Assembly (NCBI GenBank): GCA_020634815.1
Contig: JACKBA010000005.1
Location: 215,936-279,935, forward strand
Direction of reading: 5' to 3'
Length of the DNA stretch: 64,000 bases
From: Caldilineaceae bacterium
GTDB lineage: Bacteria; Chloroflexota; Anaerolineae; Caldilineales; Caldilineaceae
Below, in pieces: positions 46,876 to 55,448 of the stretch (positions are counted from its first letter, which is position 1; each line of letters starts with the position of its first letter). The notes under the pieces were generated by a model. It saw only the letters and a list, made by a program, of their open reading frames with translations. It was not told the origin of the DNA and ran no database searches. A program made the translations under genes and the position numbers.

Positions 46876-46926
46876 GCCCCTCATCTTGTCACCCGCTCAT
46901 CTAGTCATCCCCTCATCCTGACATCC
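46876..46926. repeat. CTCATC/GTCATCC-word intergenic repeat
   Basis: CCCCTCATCTTGTCACC, GCTCATCTAGTCATCC and CCTCATCCTGACATCC are consecutive variants of one word. The family is shared with 21357-21489 and 58018-58040. It sits at the 3' end of the amidase gene. Confidence 0.5.
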
Positions 46927-47594
46927 CCACCAGCCAGTGCAACCGCCGTCTCGGTAAGAAGGCTGACGCGCTCCCAGAAGGCATTGGCCGCCGGTGCTGT
47001 GTCCGGTGCAATCTCGACGAAGCGCGCCAGGGCGTCGCGTAGCACGGGCCGGCAGACGGGCGGGCGCGCAGGCGCCGGCTGGTCGGGATAGCAGGCGGCA
47101 AAGACGCGCGGCCAATCGAAGCGCCAGCCCGGGTCGGCCTTGCCCCGAAAGCCGGCGATCTGTTCGTGGCCGAGCAGCGCGTCCGCTGATTGCAGCGCCG
47201 GATAATGCCAGGCCAGACGGCTCACGACATCCGCCAGCGCCGCGTATTGCGCCTCGGTGAAGTCGATCACGTTGCCGTTGAAGTTCACCAACTCGATCCC
47301 AATCGACCAGTCGTTCAGCATTTCCCATTGCTCGGCGCCGTCGTGCCAGCGGCTCTGGCCGGCATGCCAGGCGCGCAGGGCAACACCTTCCCAGCAAGGC
47401 ACGCACTCATAGAGCGCGCCGTCGCTATCGATCACGAGGTGCGCAGCCGCTTTGCGCGCCGGGTCGGCGAAGATCTCCAGCGTGCGCGCCAGGTCGACGG
47501 CCGTATAGTGGATGACCAGGAAGCGGACTTCGATGGGCCGGGCGTCGAAGTTGGGGGAGGAAGCCCGCTGGGGAATGCCGGCTTTCCCGGCCAT
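46905..47594 (-). CDS. N-acetylmuramoyl-L-alanine amidase (AmpD-like, Amidase_2)
   Basis: This 229-residue zinc amidase cuts the bond between muramic acid and the stem peptide. The zinc ligands are His29 (FLVIHYTA), His143 (LLGHEQIAGFRGK) and Asp154 (ADPGWRFDW), with WSIGIELVN in between. No signal peptide is seen, consistent with cytoplasmic recycling of muropeptides as by AmpD. The ATG overlaps the stop of the upstream hydrolase gene (TGATG), giving translational coupling. Confidence 0.9.
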   Translation of the reverse strand: MAGKAGIPQRASSPNFDARPIEVRFLVIHYTAVDLARTLEIFADPARKAAAHLVIDSDGALYECVPCWEGVALRAWHAGQSRWHDGAEQWEMLNDWSIGIELVNFNGNVIDFTEAQYAALADVVSRLAWHYPALQSADALLGHEQIAGFRGKADPGWRFDWPRVFAACYPDQPAPARPPVCRPVLRDALARFVEIAPDTAPAANAFWERVSLLTETAVALAGGDVRMRG

Positions 47595-48640
47595 CAGAGC
47601 GCGCCCGAGCCTTCGCCGCCGCGCTGCCAGGCACGCTGGATGGCCAGCAGCGCAACCAGCCCGAACGAGGCCATGGCCACCGTGCGCCGGGTCACCCGGC
47701 GGGGCAGTTTCACGGGAAGAAGGCCGGACGTGTCGGCACTGGGCGGTGTGAGGATCGGTGCGTCGGCCTGGCGCACCGTAGTGCTGAGCACGGCCTGCGG
47801 GGCGCGCACGAACCGGCTCACGGTGCTGTCGAACCACTCCGGCTCCTCGATAAAGACCAGGTGCCCCTTCTCCTTGCGCACGATGAGACCCGCGTTGGGG
47901 AAGTGTGTCAGCGCCGTCGCCGCCGCCGAGATCGGCAGAATGTTGTCGCCCGTGCCCCACAGCACCAGTACCGGTGCGTGGATACGGCGCATGCAGAACT
48001 GGAGCCGGCGCAATTCCCGCTTGTCGACGCCGCGCACGCCGGCATAGACGCGCAGCAGGTTGAGGAACGCTCCCTGCGCGCCGGGCAGACACGCCATCTC
48101 GTAGGCGCGGTCGATGTCCTCATCTTCCACCACCTGCGGGTCGGCCACGCACTGGCGAATGGCCTGCGCGGTACGGGCGCGATCGGGTTGCGTCAGCACC
48201 TCGCCGATGCCGGGCAGCGCCATGAGCCGCAGCGGCCATGCGATGCTGCCATTCATGCCTGCCGGCCCAATCAGCACCATCGATTGCACCATCTCGGGCC
48301 AGCGCGCGGCGAACTCGATCGACACGGCGCCGCCCAGCGACGACCCGACGATGGTGGCTTGCCGCATCCCGGCCTGCTGCATGACGTCGCGCACGGCGGT
48401 GGCGAAGAGCCGCAGCGTGTCGGGCGGGTACTCGCCGGGAACCTCCGACCGTCCGCAGCCGGGCAGGTCGATGGCCAGCACGCGATGGGTGGCAGGGAGG
48501 CGCTCGAACTGTTTGCGCCAGACTTCCACGGCGCCGCCGATGCCGTGGATCAGCACCAGGTTCTGGTCGCCGTCACCTTCCAGCCAATAGCGCAGCCGTA
48601 GGGTATCGCTGTAGGCATACCGATCGGGTGGTAGATTCAT
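47594..48640 (-). CDS. alpha/beta hydrolase with C-terminal membrane-like segment
   Basis: The product has 348 residues. The hydrolase core has LVLIHGIGGAVEVW, nucleophile GSSLGG near residue 103, Asp in WGTGDNILP and His in EKGHLVFIEEP. A cap region lies between. After the core (about residue 270) comes a tail with a basic stretch and a hydrophobic segment (VAMASFGLVALLAIQ), possibly a membrane anchor. It is coupled to the amidase gene downstream. Substrate is unknown. Confidence 0.83.
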   Translation of the reverse strand: MNLPPDRYAYSDTLRLRYWLEGDGDQNLVLIHGIGGAVEVWRKQFERLPATHRVLAIDLPGCGRSEVPGEYPPDTLRLFATAVRDVMQQAGMRQATIVGSSLGGAVSIEFAARWPEMVQSMVLIGPAGMNGSIAWPLRLMALPGIGEVLTQPDRARTAQAIRQCVADPQVVEDEDIDRAYEMACLPGAQGAFLNLLRVYAGVRGVDKRELRRLQFCMRRIHAPVLVLWGTGDNILPISAAATALTHFPNAGLIVRKEKGHLVFIEEPEWFDSTVSRFVRAPQAVLSTTVRQADAPILTPPSADTSGLLPVKLPRRVTRRTVAMASFGLVALLAIQRAWQRGGEGSGAL

Positions 48641-48689
48641 GGGGTTTCCGCCTTGGTGAACGTATCGCGCGCCGTGTACTACGTCTATT

Positions 48690-50402
48690 TTAGATCGGCA
48701 TCGCCATTGGTTCAACCGTTGTAGCGGACTCTATCTCATCGACTGGCTGCTGTTTGCCATGTTCGTGCTGGCTTTCGGCGACGAGGATGGCCCGGTCGGC
48801 GCTCCAGAAGAAGTTCTCCTTGCCGATGATAGCGTCTAGCCCGGCCCGTTCCAGCATGCGCATGACCTTGGGGTGGACGGCCGCCAGCATGAGCGTCTTG
48901 CCCTGCGCAGCCATGCTGTCGTGCAGCGAGTGGAGCGCCTCGATGCCCGAGAGGTCGATGAGCGGCACGGCGCGCATGGAGAGCACGAGATAGTCCACAT
49001 CTTCCTCGTGGGCGAAGGCCTCGTTGAAGGTGTTGGTAGCGGCAAAGAAGAGCGGGCCGGTCAGATAGGCGACGCGGATGTAGCGGCAGTCGGTCTTGAG
49101 ATCCATGCCGCGCGCCCGCATGCGCTCCACGTCGACGGTGCGCACGTCCACCTCCAGGTTCGCCACCTGGTTGATGAAGATGCCGGCGGAGAGAATACCG
49201 CCGATGATGATAGCCTGGGTCAGGTCGAGTGTAATCGTGGCCAGAAAGGTGACGAGAAAGGTCAGCACGCCGGTCTTGAAGCGATGCGAGAACATGAAGC
49301 GGATCGACGCCCACTCGTTCATGCGCACCGCCGTCACCATGAGGACGCCGGCCAGCGCCGTCAGCGGCACCAGCGCGATGATCGGCGCGGCGAGCAAGGC
49401 CGCAGCCAGCAGCGCCAGCGCGTGGATGATGCTCACCAGTCGCGTCTGCCCGCCGGACTTGATGCCGACCGACGAGCGGGCGATGGCCGCCGTCGCCGGC
49501 ACGCCGCCAAAGAAGGGAATGATGATGTTGCCGATGCCCTGCGCCACCAACTCCTGGTTGGCTTGCAGGCGGACGCCGGTCATCTTCGAGCCGACGGCGC
49601 CGCAGAGCAGCGACTCGACCGCACCCAGCGCCGCCACCGACAGCGCCGGTATCACCAGTTCGTTGAGATGCTCCCACGGGATGGCGTCAACGGTCAGCCG
49701 CTGGTCGAGCAGGATCGTGCGCGGGATTTCGCCGATGTGAGCCACCGGCCACTGTGTGACGACGGCGATCACCGTTGCCGCGATGATGCCGAGCAGTGAG
49801 CCGGGCAGCACGCGATTCAGCCGCGCCGGCCAGAAGAGCATGATGGCGACCACAACCAGACCGATCGCGACGGTCTGCCAATCCGGCACGAAGCCGCCGC
49901 GGAAGTAGCCGAAGAACTTGAGCGCAGCGGACTCGACGCCTTCCGTCTTGACGCCCAGGAAGTTGTCGATCTGGCCGACGAAGATGATGAACGCGATGCC
50001 CGACGTGAAACCGGTGATGACCGACGACGGGATGAACGCCACAAAGCGCCCCAGGCGCAGCAGGCCAATCACCAGGATGATCACGCCGGCGATGAGACCC
50101 GTCAGCCAGACGCCTTCCACGCCCATGCGCTGGGCAATGACGATGAGCACCGCGCTCATGGCGCCTGTCGGCCCGGAGATCTGGTAGGGCGCCCCGGAGA
50201 GCGCACCGATGATCAGCCCGCTGAGGATGGCGGTGACGAGCCCGGCCGCGGCCGTCGCGCCCGATGCCACGCCAAAGGCCAGCGCCAGCGGCAGCGCCAC
50301 CGCCGCCACGGTCAGCCCGGCCAGCAGATCCTGCCGGAACTTGCCCGAAGAATAGCCGCCAAATTCGCGCTGCCACAATTGCAGCAAGGTCAACCGTCCC
50401 AT
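48690..50402 (-). CDS. SulP-family anion permease with STAS domain
   Basis: This 570-residue transporter has about 12-14 membrane segments with family features AVALPLALAFGVASG near residue 34 and YQISGPTGAMSAVLI near residue 72. A cytoplasmic STAS domain (about 430-545, DVDYLVLSMRAVPLIDLSGIEAL) is present. SulP proteins carry sulfate, bicarbonate or other anions. No assimilation genes are adjacent to decide. ATG 50402 is the likely start, with GGGAG about 12 bases ahead. The gene follows a CBS-domain gene on the same strand after a terminator. Confidence 0.92.
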   Translation of the reverse strand: MGRLTLLQLWQREFGGYSSGKFRQDLLAGLTVAAVALPLALAFGVASGATAAAGLVTAILSGLIIGALSGAPYQISGPTGAMSAVLIVIAQRMGVEGVWLTGLIAGVIILVIGLLRLGRFVAFIPSSVITGFTSGIAFIIFVGQIDNFLGVKTEGVESAALKFFGYFRGGFVPDWQTVAIGLVVVAIMLFWPARLNRVLPGSLLGIIAATVIAVVTQWPVAHIGEIPRTILLDQRLTVDAIPWEHLNELVIPALSVAALGAVESLLCGAVGSKMTGVRLQANQELVAQGIGNIIIPFFGGVPATAAIARSSVGIKSGGQTRLVSIIHALALLAAALLAAPIIALVPLTALAGVLMVTAVRMNEWASIRFMFSHRFKTGVLTFLVTFLATITLDLTQAIIIGGILSAGIFINQVANLEVDVRTVDVERMRARGMDLKTDCRYIRVAYLTGPLFFAATNTFNEAFAHEEDVDYLVLSMRAVPLIDLSGIEALHSLHDSMAAQGKTLMLAAVHPKVMRMLERAGLDAIIGKENFFWSADRAILVAESQHEHGKQQPVDEIESATTVEPMAMPI

Positions 50403-50435
50403 CGCGCGCTTGCTCCCTCGTTGATGTTGCCAATA

Positions 50436-50463
50436 GAAAAGGGCCGGTCGGTGAGACCGGCCC
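50436..50463 (-). terminator. terminator between the CBS and SulP genes
   Basis: The 9-bp perfect stem GGGCCGGTC / GACCGGCCC with a 5-base loop is followed by TTTTCTATT on the minus strand. It lies 107 bases past the CBS stop and 34 bases before the SulP start, so it could also attenuate SulP. Confidence 0.8.
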
Positions 50464-50569
50464 GTCGCTCCAATCAATGGAACTTCACTCTGGGTTGGTT
50501 ATACGCCCGGCAGGTCGCCTTGTCAAAGGCGCGCAGGGGCAGAATACCGAATCGGCGGCGATGCCGATC

Positions 50570-50968
50570 TCAGCGGCAGTTCGCCATGTGGTAGACGACG
50601 TCGGCGGCAGAGAGCACCGCCACCGGCTTGAATCGTTCGCCGTGCGGCTCCACCGCCACAACCCGGTGGATGTGCCGCTCGATGAGCAACTCCATGACCT
50701 TGCTCATGGGGTCATCGAGGAAGACGGTGACGACGTCGGCGTTCATGTAGTCGCGCACGGATTGCGTCATCCAGTCGGGCTGCTGGTAGCACGCCCGCAC
50801 CAAATCCGTGCGCGTGATGACGCCCACCAGGTCGCCCGTTTCATTGACCACGACCAGCGCGCTGATGTTGTGCTGGCGCATAGTACAGGTCGCCTGCTTG
50901 AGCGATTCCGTCTCCCGGCAGGTGATGACGCCGAGTCGCTTTGCTTCCAGGACTGCCATATCTTTCAT
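50570..50968 (-). CDS. tandem CBS-domain protein
   Basis: This 132-residue protein consists of two CBS motifs: about 8-60 (GVITCRETESLKQATCTM, VVNETGDLVGVITRTDLV) and about 70-128 (VRDYMNADVVTVFLDDPMSKVMELL, ERFKPVAVLSAADVV). Such proteins bind adenine nucleotides and regulate transporters or enzymes. The adjacent SulP permease is a possible partner, by position only. The start is uncertain: a GTG at 50980 is in frame. Confidence 0.85.
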   Translation of the reverse strand: MKDMAVLEAKRLGVITCRETESLKQATCTMRQHNISALVVVNETGDLVGVITRTDLVRACYQQPDWMTQSVRDYMNADVVTVFLDDPMSKVMELLIERHIHRVVAVEPHGERFKPVAVLSAADVVYHMANCR

Positions 50969-51236
50969 GGGGAGCACCACAATCTTGTGAAAGAATGCAC
51001 GAAGAACTGATCCTATTCTACTTCAGGACGCGGCAGGCGACAACCGACGCAGCGACAGGGGCGGCGTAGCGGCGAGCCGGCGATCTCAGCGCCGGCGTGC
51101 GTCACATCGGTCTGAACATAGTTCCATGCGAAGGGTCGTCTGGCCAATGCGATGCACGCTGCCAACAGACCGCGCGCCACCCAAAGTTCGCGCGGTCTGT
51201 TTGACAAATTCGCCGATCCCCGGTATCCCTACTTAT

Positions 51237-51506
51237 ATGCAATGGTTCACCATCGAGCGGAAACTGGGCACGCCACGGATTGCCGGGTTCCATACCATTA
51301 CCGGCGAGGCGCTAGCCGTGCAGATGCGCTGGCCGGGCGGCGGCTTTGTGTGGAACACGCCCGTGGCCGTACACGTGCAGCGTCGCGGCCACACGGTTGT
51401 TCACCCTGTGCGTGACCTGACACGAATAGCCCAGTTCGCCGTTGCCATAGTCACCGTGATGCTGGTGCTGAGCTTGCGCCAGGAAGGGAAACGAGACTCA
51501 CCATGA
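51237..51506 (+). CDS. short GerW/YtfJ-like protein
   Basis: The product has 89 residues. KLGTPRIAGFHTITGEALAVQM is followed by TPVAVHVQRRGHTVVHPVRDLTRIAQFAV, which parallels the end of the next protein (RPVAVISVDVHGVQVQPVFDLTKVAIA). It then runs into a hydrophobic C-terminal helix. The glycine-rich stretch of GerW proteins is missing. The stop overlaps the next ATG (ATGA). It is probably a partner or diverged copy of the GerW-like protein. A longer frame from 51126 exists but is less family-like. Confidence 0.65.
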   Translation: MQWFTIERKLGTPRIAGFHTITGEALAVQMRWPGGGFVWNTPVAVHVQRRGHTVVHPVRDLTRIAQFAVAIVTVMLVLSLRQEGKRDSP

Positions 51507-51931
51507 GCGAGCCCAACAATGGCAATCCATTGTTCACCGTGCCGGTCCGATCGGTCGACGAGGCCAGCCGGCTCATCGCCCGCCTCTTCGACATTGCGCG
51601 CACCGATGCCGTTTACAGCGAACCGCTGACCCAGGGCGACACGACCGTCATCGTCGCCTCCGAGTTGTCCGTGGGGATGGGTGTCGGCTTTGGCGGCGGC
51701 GAAGGCGGCAATCCGGACGATGGCAGCAGCGGCAGTGGCGGTGGTGGCGGGGGCGGCGGTTACGCCCTGGGCCGGCCGGTGGCCGTCATTTCCGTGGATG
51801 TACACGGCGTGCAGGTGCAGCCGGTCTTTGATCTGACGAAGGTGGCCATCGCCGCGCTGACCGCCTTCGGCGCTGTGTTTATTGCCTGGCGGCGCATGTC
51901 CCGCGCCGCCAACAAAATGGAAGAAGGTTGA
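51503..51931 (+). CDS. GerW/YtfJ-family protein
   Basis: The product has 142 residues. After an N-terminal domain it has a glycine-rich segment (GMGVGFGGGEGGNPDDGSSG...GGGG), then RPVAVISVDVHGVQVQPVFDLTK and a C-terminal membrane helix. This order is that of the sporulation-linked GerW/YtfJ family, which is also widespread in non-spore-formers where its role is unknown. It overlaps the previous gene by 4 bases, and the dehydratase gene starts 2 bases after its stop, so the cluster is one transcript. Confidence 0.82.
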   Translation: MSEPNNGNPLFTVPVRSVDEASRLIARLFDIARTDAVYSEPLTQGDTTVIVASELSVGMGVGFGGGEGGNPDDGSSGSGGGGGGGGYALGRPVAVISVDVHGVQVQPVFDLTKVAIAALTAFGAVFIAWRRMSRAANKMEEG

Positions 51932-51933
51932 TC

Positions 51934-52899
51934 TTGTCGAAGCCGCTGCCTACCTTTCAGGATGTCCTGCTGGCGCGCCGGACGATTGCGCCCTATCTGC
52001 CGCCGACGCCGCTCCATCACTACCCGCAACTCGACACGCTGCTCGGCGCATCCGTCTTCGTCAAGCACGAAAATTATCAGCCCATCGGCGCTTTCAAGGT
52101 GCGCGGCGGCATCAACTTCATGGCCCACCTGGCCCCGGCGGAGCGCCAGCGCGGCGTAGTGACAGCTTCCACCGGCAACCACGGCCAGTCCGTGGCCTAT
52201 GCCGCGCAGTTGTTTGGCGTGAGCGCCGTCATCGTCGTGCCCGAGGGCGCCAACCCGGTGAAGGTGAATGCCATGCGTGCCTATGGCGCCGAGGTCGTTT
52301 TTCACGGCGCCGACTTCGAGGCAAGCAAGCGCCACTGCCTGACGCTGGAGCGCGAGCAGGGGCTGCGCTTCGTCTCCTCGGGTGACGAGCCGCTGCTGAT
52401 TGCCGGCGTCGCCACGCACACACTGGAGATCCTGGAGGCGCAGCCGGATATCGACGTGATCCTGGTGCCGGTGGGCGGCGGTAGCGGCTGCGCCGGCGCG
52501 TGCCTGGTGGCCAGGACGGTCAACCCGCACGCAACCGTGATCGGCGTCGGGGCGACCGGCGCGCCGGCGGGCTATCTGAGCTGGCAGGCGCGCGGCGAGC
52601 GCACCGCGGCCATCGCCACGCAGGCCGCAGGGCTGGCGACGGGCGCGCCCTTCCTTATGCCGCAGCAAATCATGTGGCAGCACCTGGATGACTTCGTGCT
52701 GGTCGACGACGACGAGATGATGCGGGCGGTGCGTATCTACCTGGAGCAGGCCAAGACGCTGGCCGAGCTGGCTGGCGCTGCGCCGTTGGCTGCGGCCATC
52801 AAAATGCGCGAGCGGCTTGCCGGCAAGCGCGTCGCCCTGATCCTGAGCGGCGGCAATGCCTCGGCCGAAGAACTGGCGCGCTGCCTCGAAGCATCATGA
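51934..52899 (+). CDS. threonine/serine dehydratase (PLP fold type II)
   Basis: This 321-residue PLP enzyme deaminates threonine or serine to a 2-oxo acid. The PLP Lys55 lies in QPIGAFKVRGG, the Asn loop in STGNHGQSVAYAA, the glycine loop in PVGGGSGCAG and the C-terminal LILSGGNAS. No regulatory ACT domain is present, so it is the short catabolic form. The start is TTG 51934: AAGAAGG ends 6 bases before it, while TTG 51928 would leave no spacing. It is translationally coupled to its neighbours, an unusual context for a dehydratase. Confidence 0.88.
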   Translation: MSKPLPTFQDVLLARRTIAPYLPPTPLHHYPQLDTLLGASVFVKHENYQPIGAFKVRGGINFMAHLAPAERQRGVVTASTGNHGQSVAYAAQLFGVSAVIVVPEGANPVKVNAMRAYGAEVVFHGADFEASKRHCLTLEREQGLRFVSSGDEPLLIAGVATHTLEILEAQPDIDVILVPVGGGSGCAGACLVARTVNPHATVIGVGATGAPAGYLSWQARGERTAAIATQAAGLATGAPFLMPQQIMWQHLDDFVLVDDDEMMRAVRIYLEQAKTLAELAGAAPLAAAIKMRERLAGKRVALILSGGNASAEELARCLEAS

Positions 52900-53387
52900 G
52901 CGAAGCGCCCGTTCCGCAGCAGATTCCGCTGCCCACATTCATCAAGCGTAGCGACAACCAGTTTCGCTGGTCGCTGGGGATCACCGTCGCGGCTCTGCTC
53001 ATCCAGGTGGCCTTTTTCTCCGCAGTGGCAGCCTACAATCTCAGCCTGATTGATTGGGGCGGCGATCCCGCGGTCGTGCTCGCTTCGCCCGAAACTGCCA
53101 TCATCTTCGAGCAGGCCATCGTGCTGTTGCCCTTTGCCGGACTGGGTCTCATCTGTGTGTTTGCCTGCCTGCTGCGCCCGCAACTGGGCTGGCACATGGC
53201 GATGCTGGTGCAATCCGGCATCCTGCTCATTGCCCTGCAGGTCTATCTCTCCGACCGCAACAACATACTCACGCGGCGCCCGCTGCTCTATCTCTACATG
53301 CTGGGCGCCATCCTGATCATCGTCTTTATGAACTCACCTGAGGGCCGGCTGCTGTTGGGCCAGCGCCGGCGGAAACACCACGGCTGA
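52896..53387 (+). CDS. hypothetical membrane protein
   Basis: The product has 163 residues and about four predicted membrane helices (about 25-47, 72-92, 99-117, 129-147) with short loops, a polar N-terminus (SEAPVPQQIPLP) and a basic C-terminus (GQRRRKHHG). No family is recognised. Its ATG overlaps the dehydratase stop (ATGA) and it precedes the Vps62-like gene by 1 base. It therefore belongs to the same operon. Confidence 0.75.
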   Translation: MSEAPVPQQIPLPTFIKRSDNQFRWSLGITVAALLIQVAFFSAVAAYNLSLIDWGGDPAVVLASPETAIIFEQAIVLLPFAGLGLICVFACLLRPQLGWHMAMLVQSGILLIALQVYLSDRNNILTRRPLLYLYMLGAILIIVFMNSPEGRLLLGQRRRKHHG

Positions 53388-53388
53388 C

Positions 53389-55254
53389 ATGGACGACGCG
53401 CAACAGATCGCCCTGCTTCGCCGCTACGAGCCGATCATCCGCTTCACCAGGGGAGAGCAGTTCTTTCCCATGGATGCCGAAGCGTACATCCGCGCCTCCA
53501 GCCTGTGGATCAAACGTCCGAGCGAGGAGCCCCAGGAACTGGTGCCGGCCAGCGCGCTGACGCCGGAGACGCTCGCCCAGCCCTACGAAGATGACTTCGG
53601 CACCGTGCGCTTTCTCAAGTTCGTCGAGCCGCTGAGCGCCACGGAGATGGCGGCGCACGTGCTGCGCCAGCGCCGCGACGATGACCTGCACGAAGCGAGC
53701 TTCCGCGTGGGGACGGGACGGCTGGCGCGTGTGGGCTATGCCTCGCGCGTGGTGGATGGTCTCTTCCGCGTGGGGTTGCTCGCACGCGGTCGCGTGCCGG
53801 GTGATGCCGCGACGGCAGCCGCGCTGGGTTACCGCACGCTCATGCTACAAGGGCACGGTCACGTCTATCACGGCCGCGTCGTCGAGGAGAGCGGCTGGGT
53901 CGTCCTCCAGTATTGGTTCTTCTATCTCTACAACAACTGGCGCTCGCGCTTCAACGGCGCCAACGACCACGAGGCCGACTGGGAGATGGTCTGCATCTAC
54001 CTGGCGCCCAACGGTCAGGATGAACTTCACCCCGAATGGGTCGCCTTTGCCTCGCACGACTACCAGGGCGACGATCTGCGCCGGCGGTGGGACGATCCCG
54101 AAGTACAGAAGGCCGGCGATCATCCGGTCATCTATGCCGGCGCAGGGTCGCATGCCAGCTACTTTACGGCGGGCGAGTATCTGACCGAGATCGAGTTGAA
54201 TGTGTTGGCGCCGGTCACGCGCGCGGCGACCACGGTGGAGCGTCTATGGAAGCGCGCCATGCAGGAAGAACCTGACGAGGACGCGAGCGATGCTGCGCAC
54301 GCCGGCGGCAGCGTGCTGGCGATCCCTTTTGTCGACTACGCGCGCGGCGACGGGCTCTCCATCGGTCCGGGGCAGAAGGAAGCGTGGGATCCGCCTCTGC
54401 TGATCGGCGAGAACATCGGCTGGGTGCGCAACTACCGCGGGCTGTGGGGTCTTTACACGCAGGACCCCTTTGCCGGCGAGGATGCACCGGCCGGGCCTAT
54501 GTTCAATCGCAATGGCACCGTGCGCCGCTCCTGGTACGACCCTGTGGGCTGGGCCGGGCTGGACAAGGTTGCGCCAGGCGCCGAACTATTGGACGTGGCA
54601 CGCGCCCGCCGCGCCGAGATCACCGAGCGTCGCGCCAGGCTGCGCGAACACGTCGGCGTGAAGACGGCGACGTTGCGCGCGCTCGATGTACAGGCCGCCG
54701 CCATGCGCAACCAGCCGCACCTGCAGCGCATCTACGCGCAGACCCTGGGCGACATCGATAAGCTCTCGCGCGAGATCGACGGTATGCAGGCCGAAATCAC
54801 CGCCGACGACGCGCTGCTCGATTCGCTCGACCGCTACGAACAGCACCTGATGCGCGGCGGGCGCGGTCCGCTGCGCGCCCACATCCGCCGCGCCCACACA
54901 CCCGCCCCGCCCAACCAGGCGCACGCCGGCCGCATCGCCGAAATCTGGGCGGCGGTCAGCGTGACGGTTTTGCTGGTGGCCTTTGTCGTGCTCTTCTACT
55001 TCAACCCGCGCTTCCTGCCCATCTGGCTGGTCTCGATCCTGGCGCTCTTCGCCTTTATTGAGGCCAGCGTGCGCGGCACCTTTACGCGGCTGGTGGGCAG
55101 CTTCGCCACAGCCCTGGCCATCGCCGGCGCGCTCGTCCTGCTCTACGAGTTCTTCTGGTGGGTCGTGGCCGCGGTCATCATCGCGCTGGCTGGTTACATC
55201 CTGTGGGACAACGTGCGCGAACTGACCCGCAGCCGGCGGAGTGACGCGGAATAG
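53389..55254 (+). CDS. Vps62/DUF946-like domain protein with C-terminal membrane helices
   Basis: The product has 621 residues. A central region (about 155-270) has VVLQYWFFYLYNNW, NDHEADWEMVCIYL, ASHDYQG and HPVIYAGAGSHASYF, which are hallmarks of the Vps62-related family. A coiled-coil-like segment (about 410-490) follows, and three or four membrane helices lie at about 522-605. The molecular role of the family is unclear. It ends the operon begun by the GerW-like genes. No signal peptide is seen, so the Vps62 domain should face the cytoplasm. Confidence 0.75.
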   Translation: MDDAQQIALLRRYEPIIRFTRGEQFFPMDAEAYIRASSLWIKRPSEEPQELVPASALTPETLAQPYEDDFGTVRFLKFVEPLSATEMAAHVLRQRRDDDLHEASFRVGTGRLARVGYASRVVDGLFRVGLLARGRVPGDAATAAALGYRTLMLQGHGHVYHGRVVEESGWVVLQYWFFYLYNNWRSRFNGANDHEADWEMVCIYLAPNGQDELHPEWVAFASHDYQGDDLRRRWDDPEVQKAGDHPVIYAGAGSHASYFTAGEYLTEIELNVLAPVTRAATTVERLWKRAMQEEPDEDASDAAHAGGSVLAIPFVDYARGDGLSIGPGQKEAWDPPLLIGENIGWVRNYRGLWGLYTQDPFAGEDAPAGPMFNRNGTVRRSWYDPVGWAGLDKVAPGAELLDVARARRAEITERRARLREHVGVKTATLRALDVQAAAMRNQPHLQRIYAQTLGDIDKLSREIDGMQAEITADDALLDSLDRYEQHLMRGGRGPLRAHIRRAHTPAPPNQAHAGRIAEIWAAVSVTVLLVAFVVLFYFNPRFLPIWLVSILALFAFIEASVRGTFTRLVGSFATALAIAGALVLLYEFFWWVVAAVIIALAGYILWDNVRELTRSRRSDAE

Positions 55255-55257
55255 CGT

Positions 55258-55448
55258 CGAACGTCAAACGTCAAACGTCAAACGTGATGTGTGATGCGTG
55301 ATGCGTAATTCGTGATACGTGACTCGTGATGCGTAATGCGTGACTCGTGACTCGTGATGCGTGATGAGAGTGACGCATCACGTTTGACGTTTGACCCCTT
55401 ACCTTCATCAAGCCTTACGAATCACGCATTACCCCTCACGCATCACCC
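55258..55448. repeat. long inverted and direct word repeat between convergent genes
   Basis: CGTCAAA is reiterated three times, then GTGATGCGT, GTAATTCGT, GTGACTCGT and variants about ten times. The complements (GCATCACGTTTGACGTTTGAC, CACGCATTACCCCTCACGCAT) follow. GTCAAACGTCAAACGTGATG pairs with the matching arm near 55375-55394. It is a large hairpin terminator-like element that shares words with 17841-17896. Confidence 0.6.

Noticed and set aside
55258..55448. Possible CRISPR array
   Set aside because: The repeated words are 7-10 bases, of uneven spacing, without unique spacers, and pair with an inverted copy. No cas gene is in the window.
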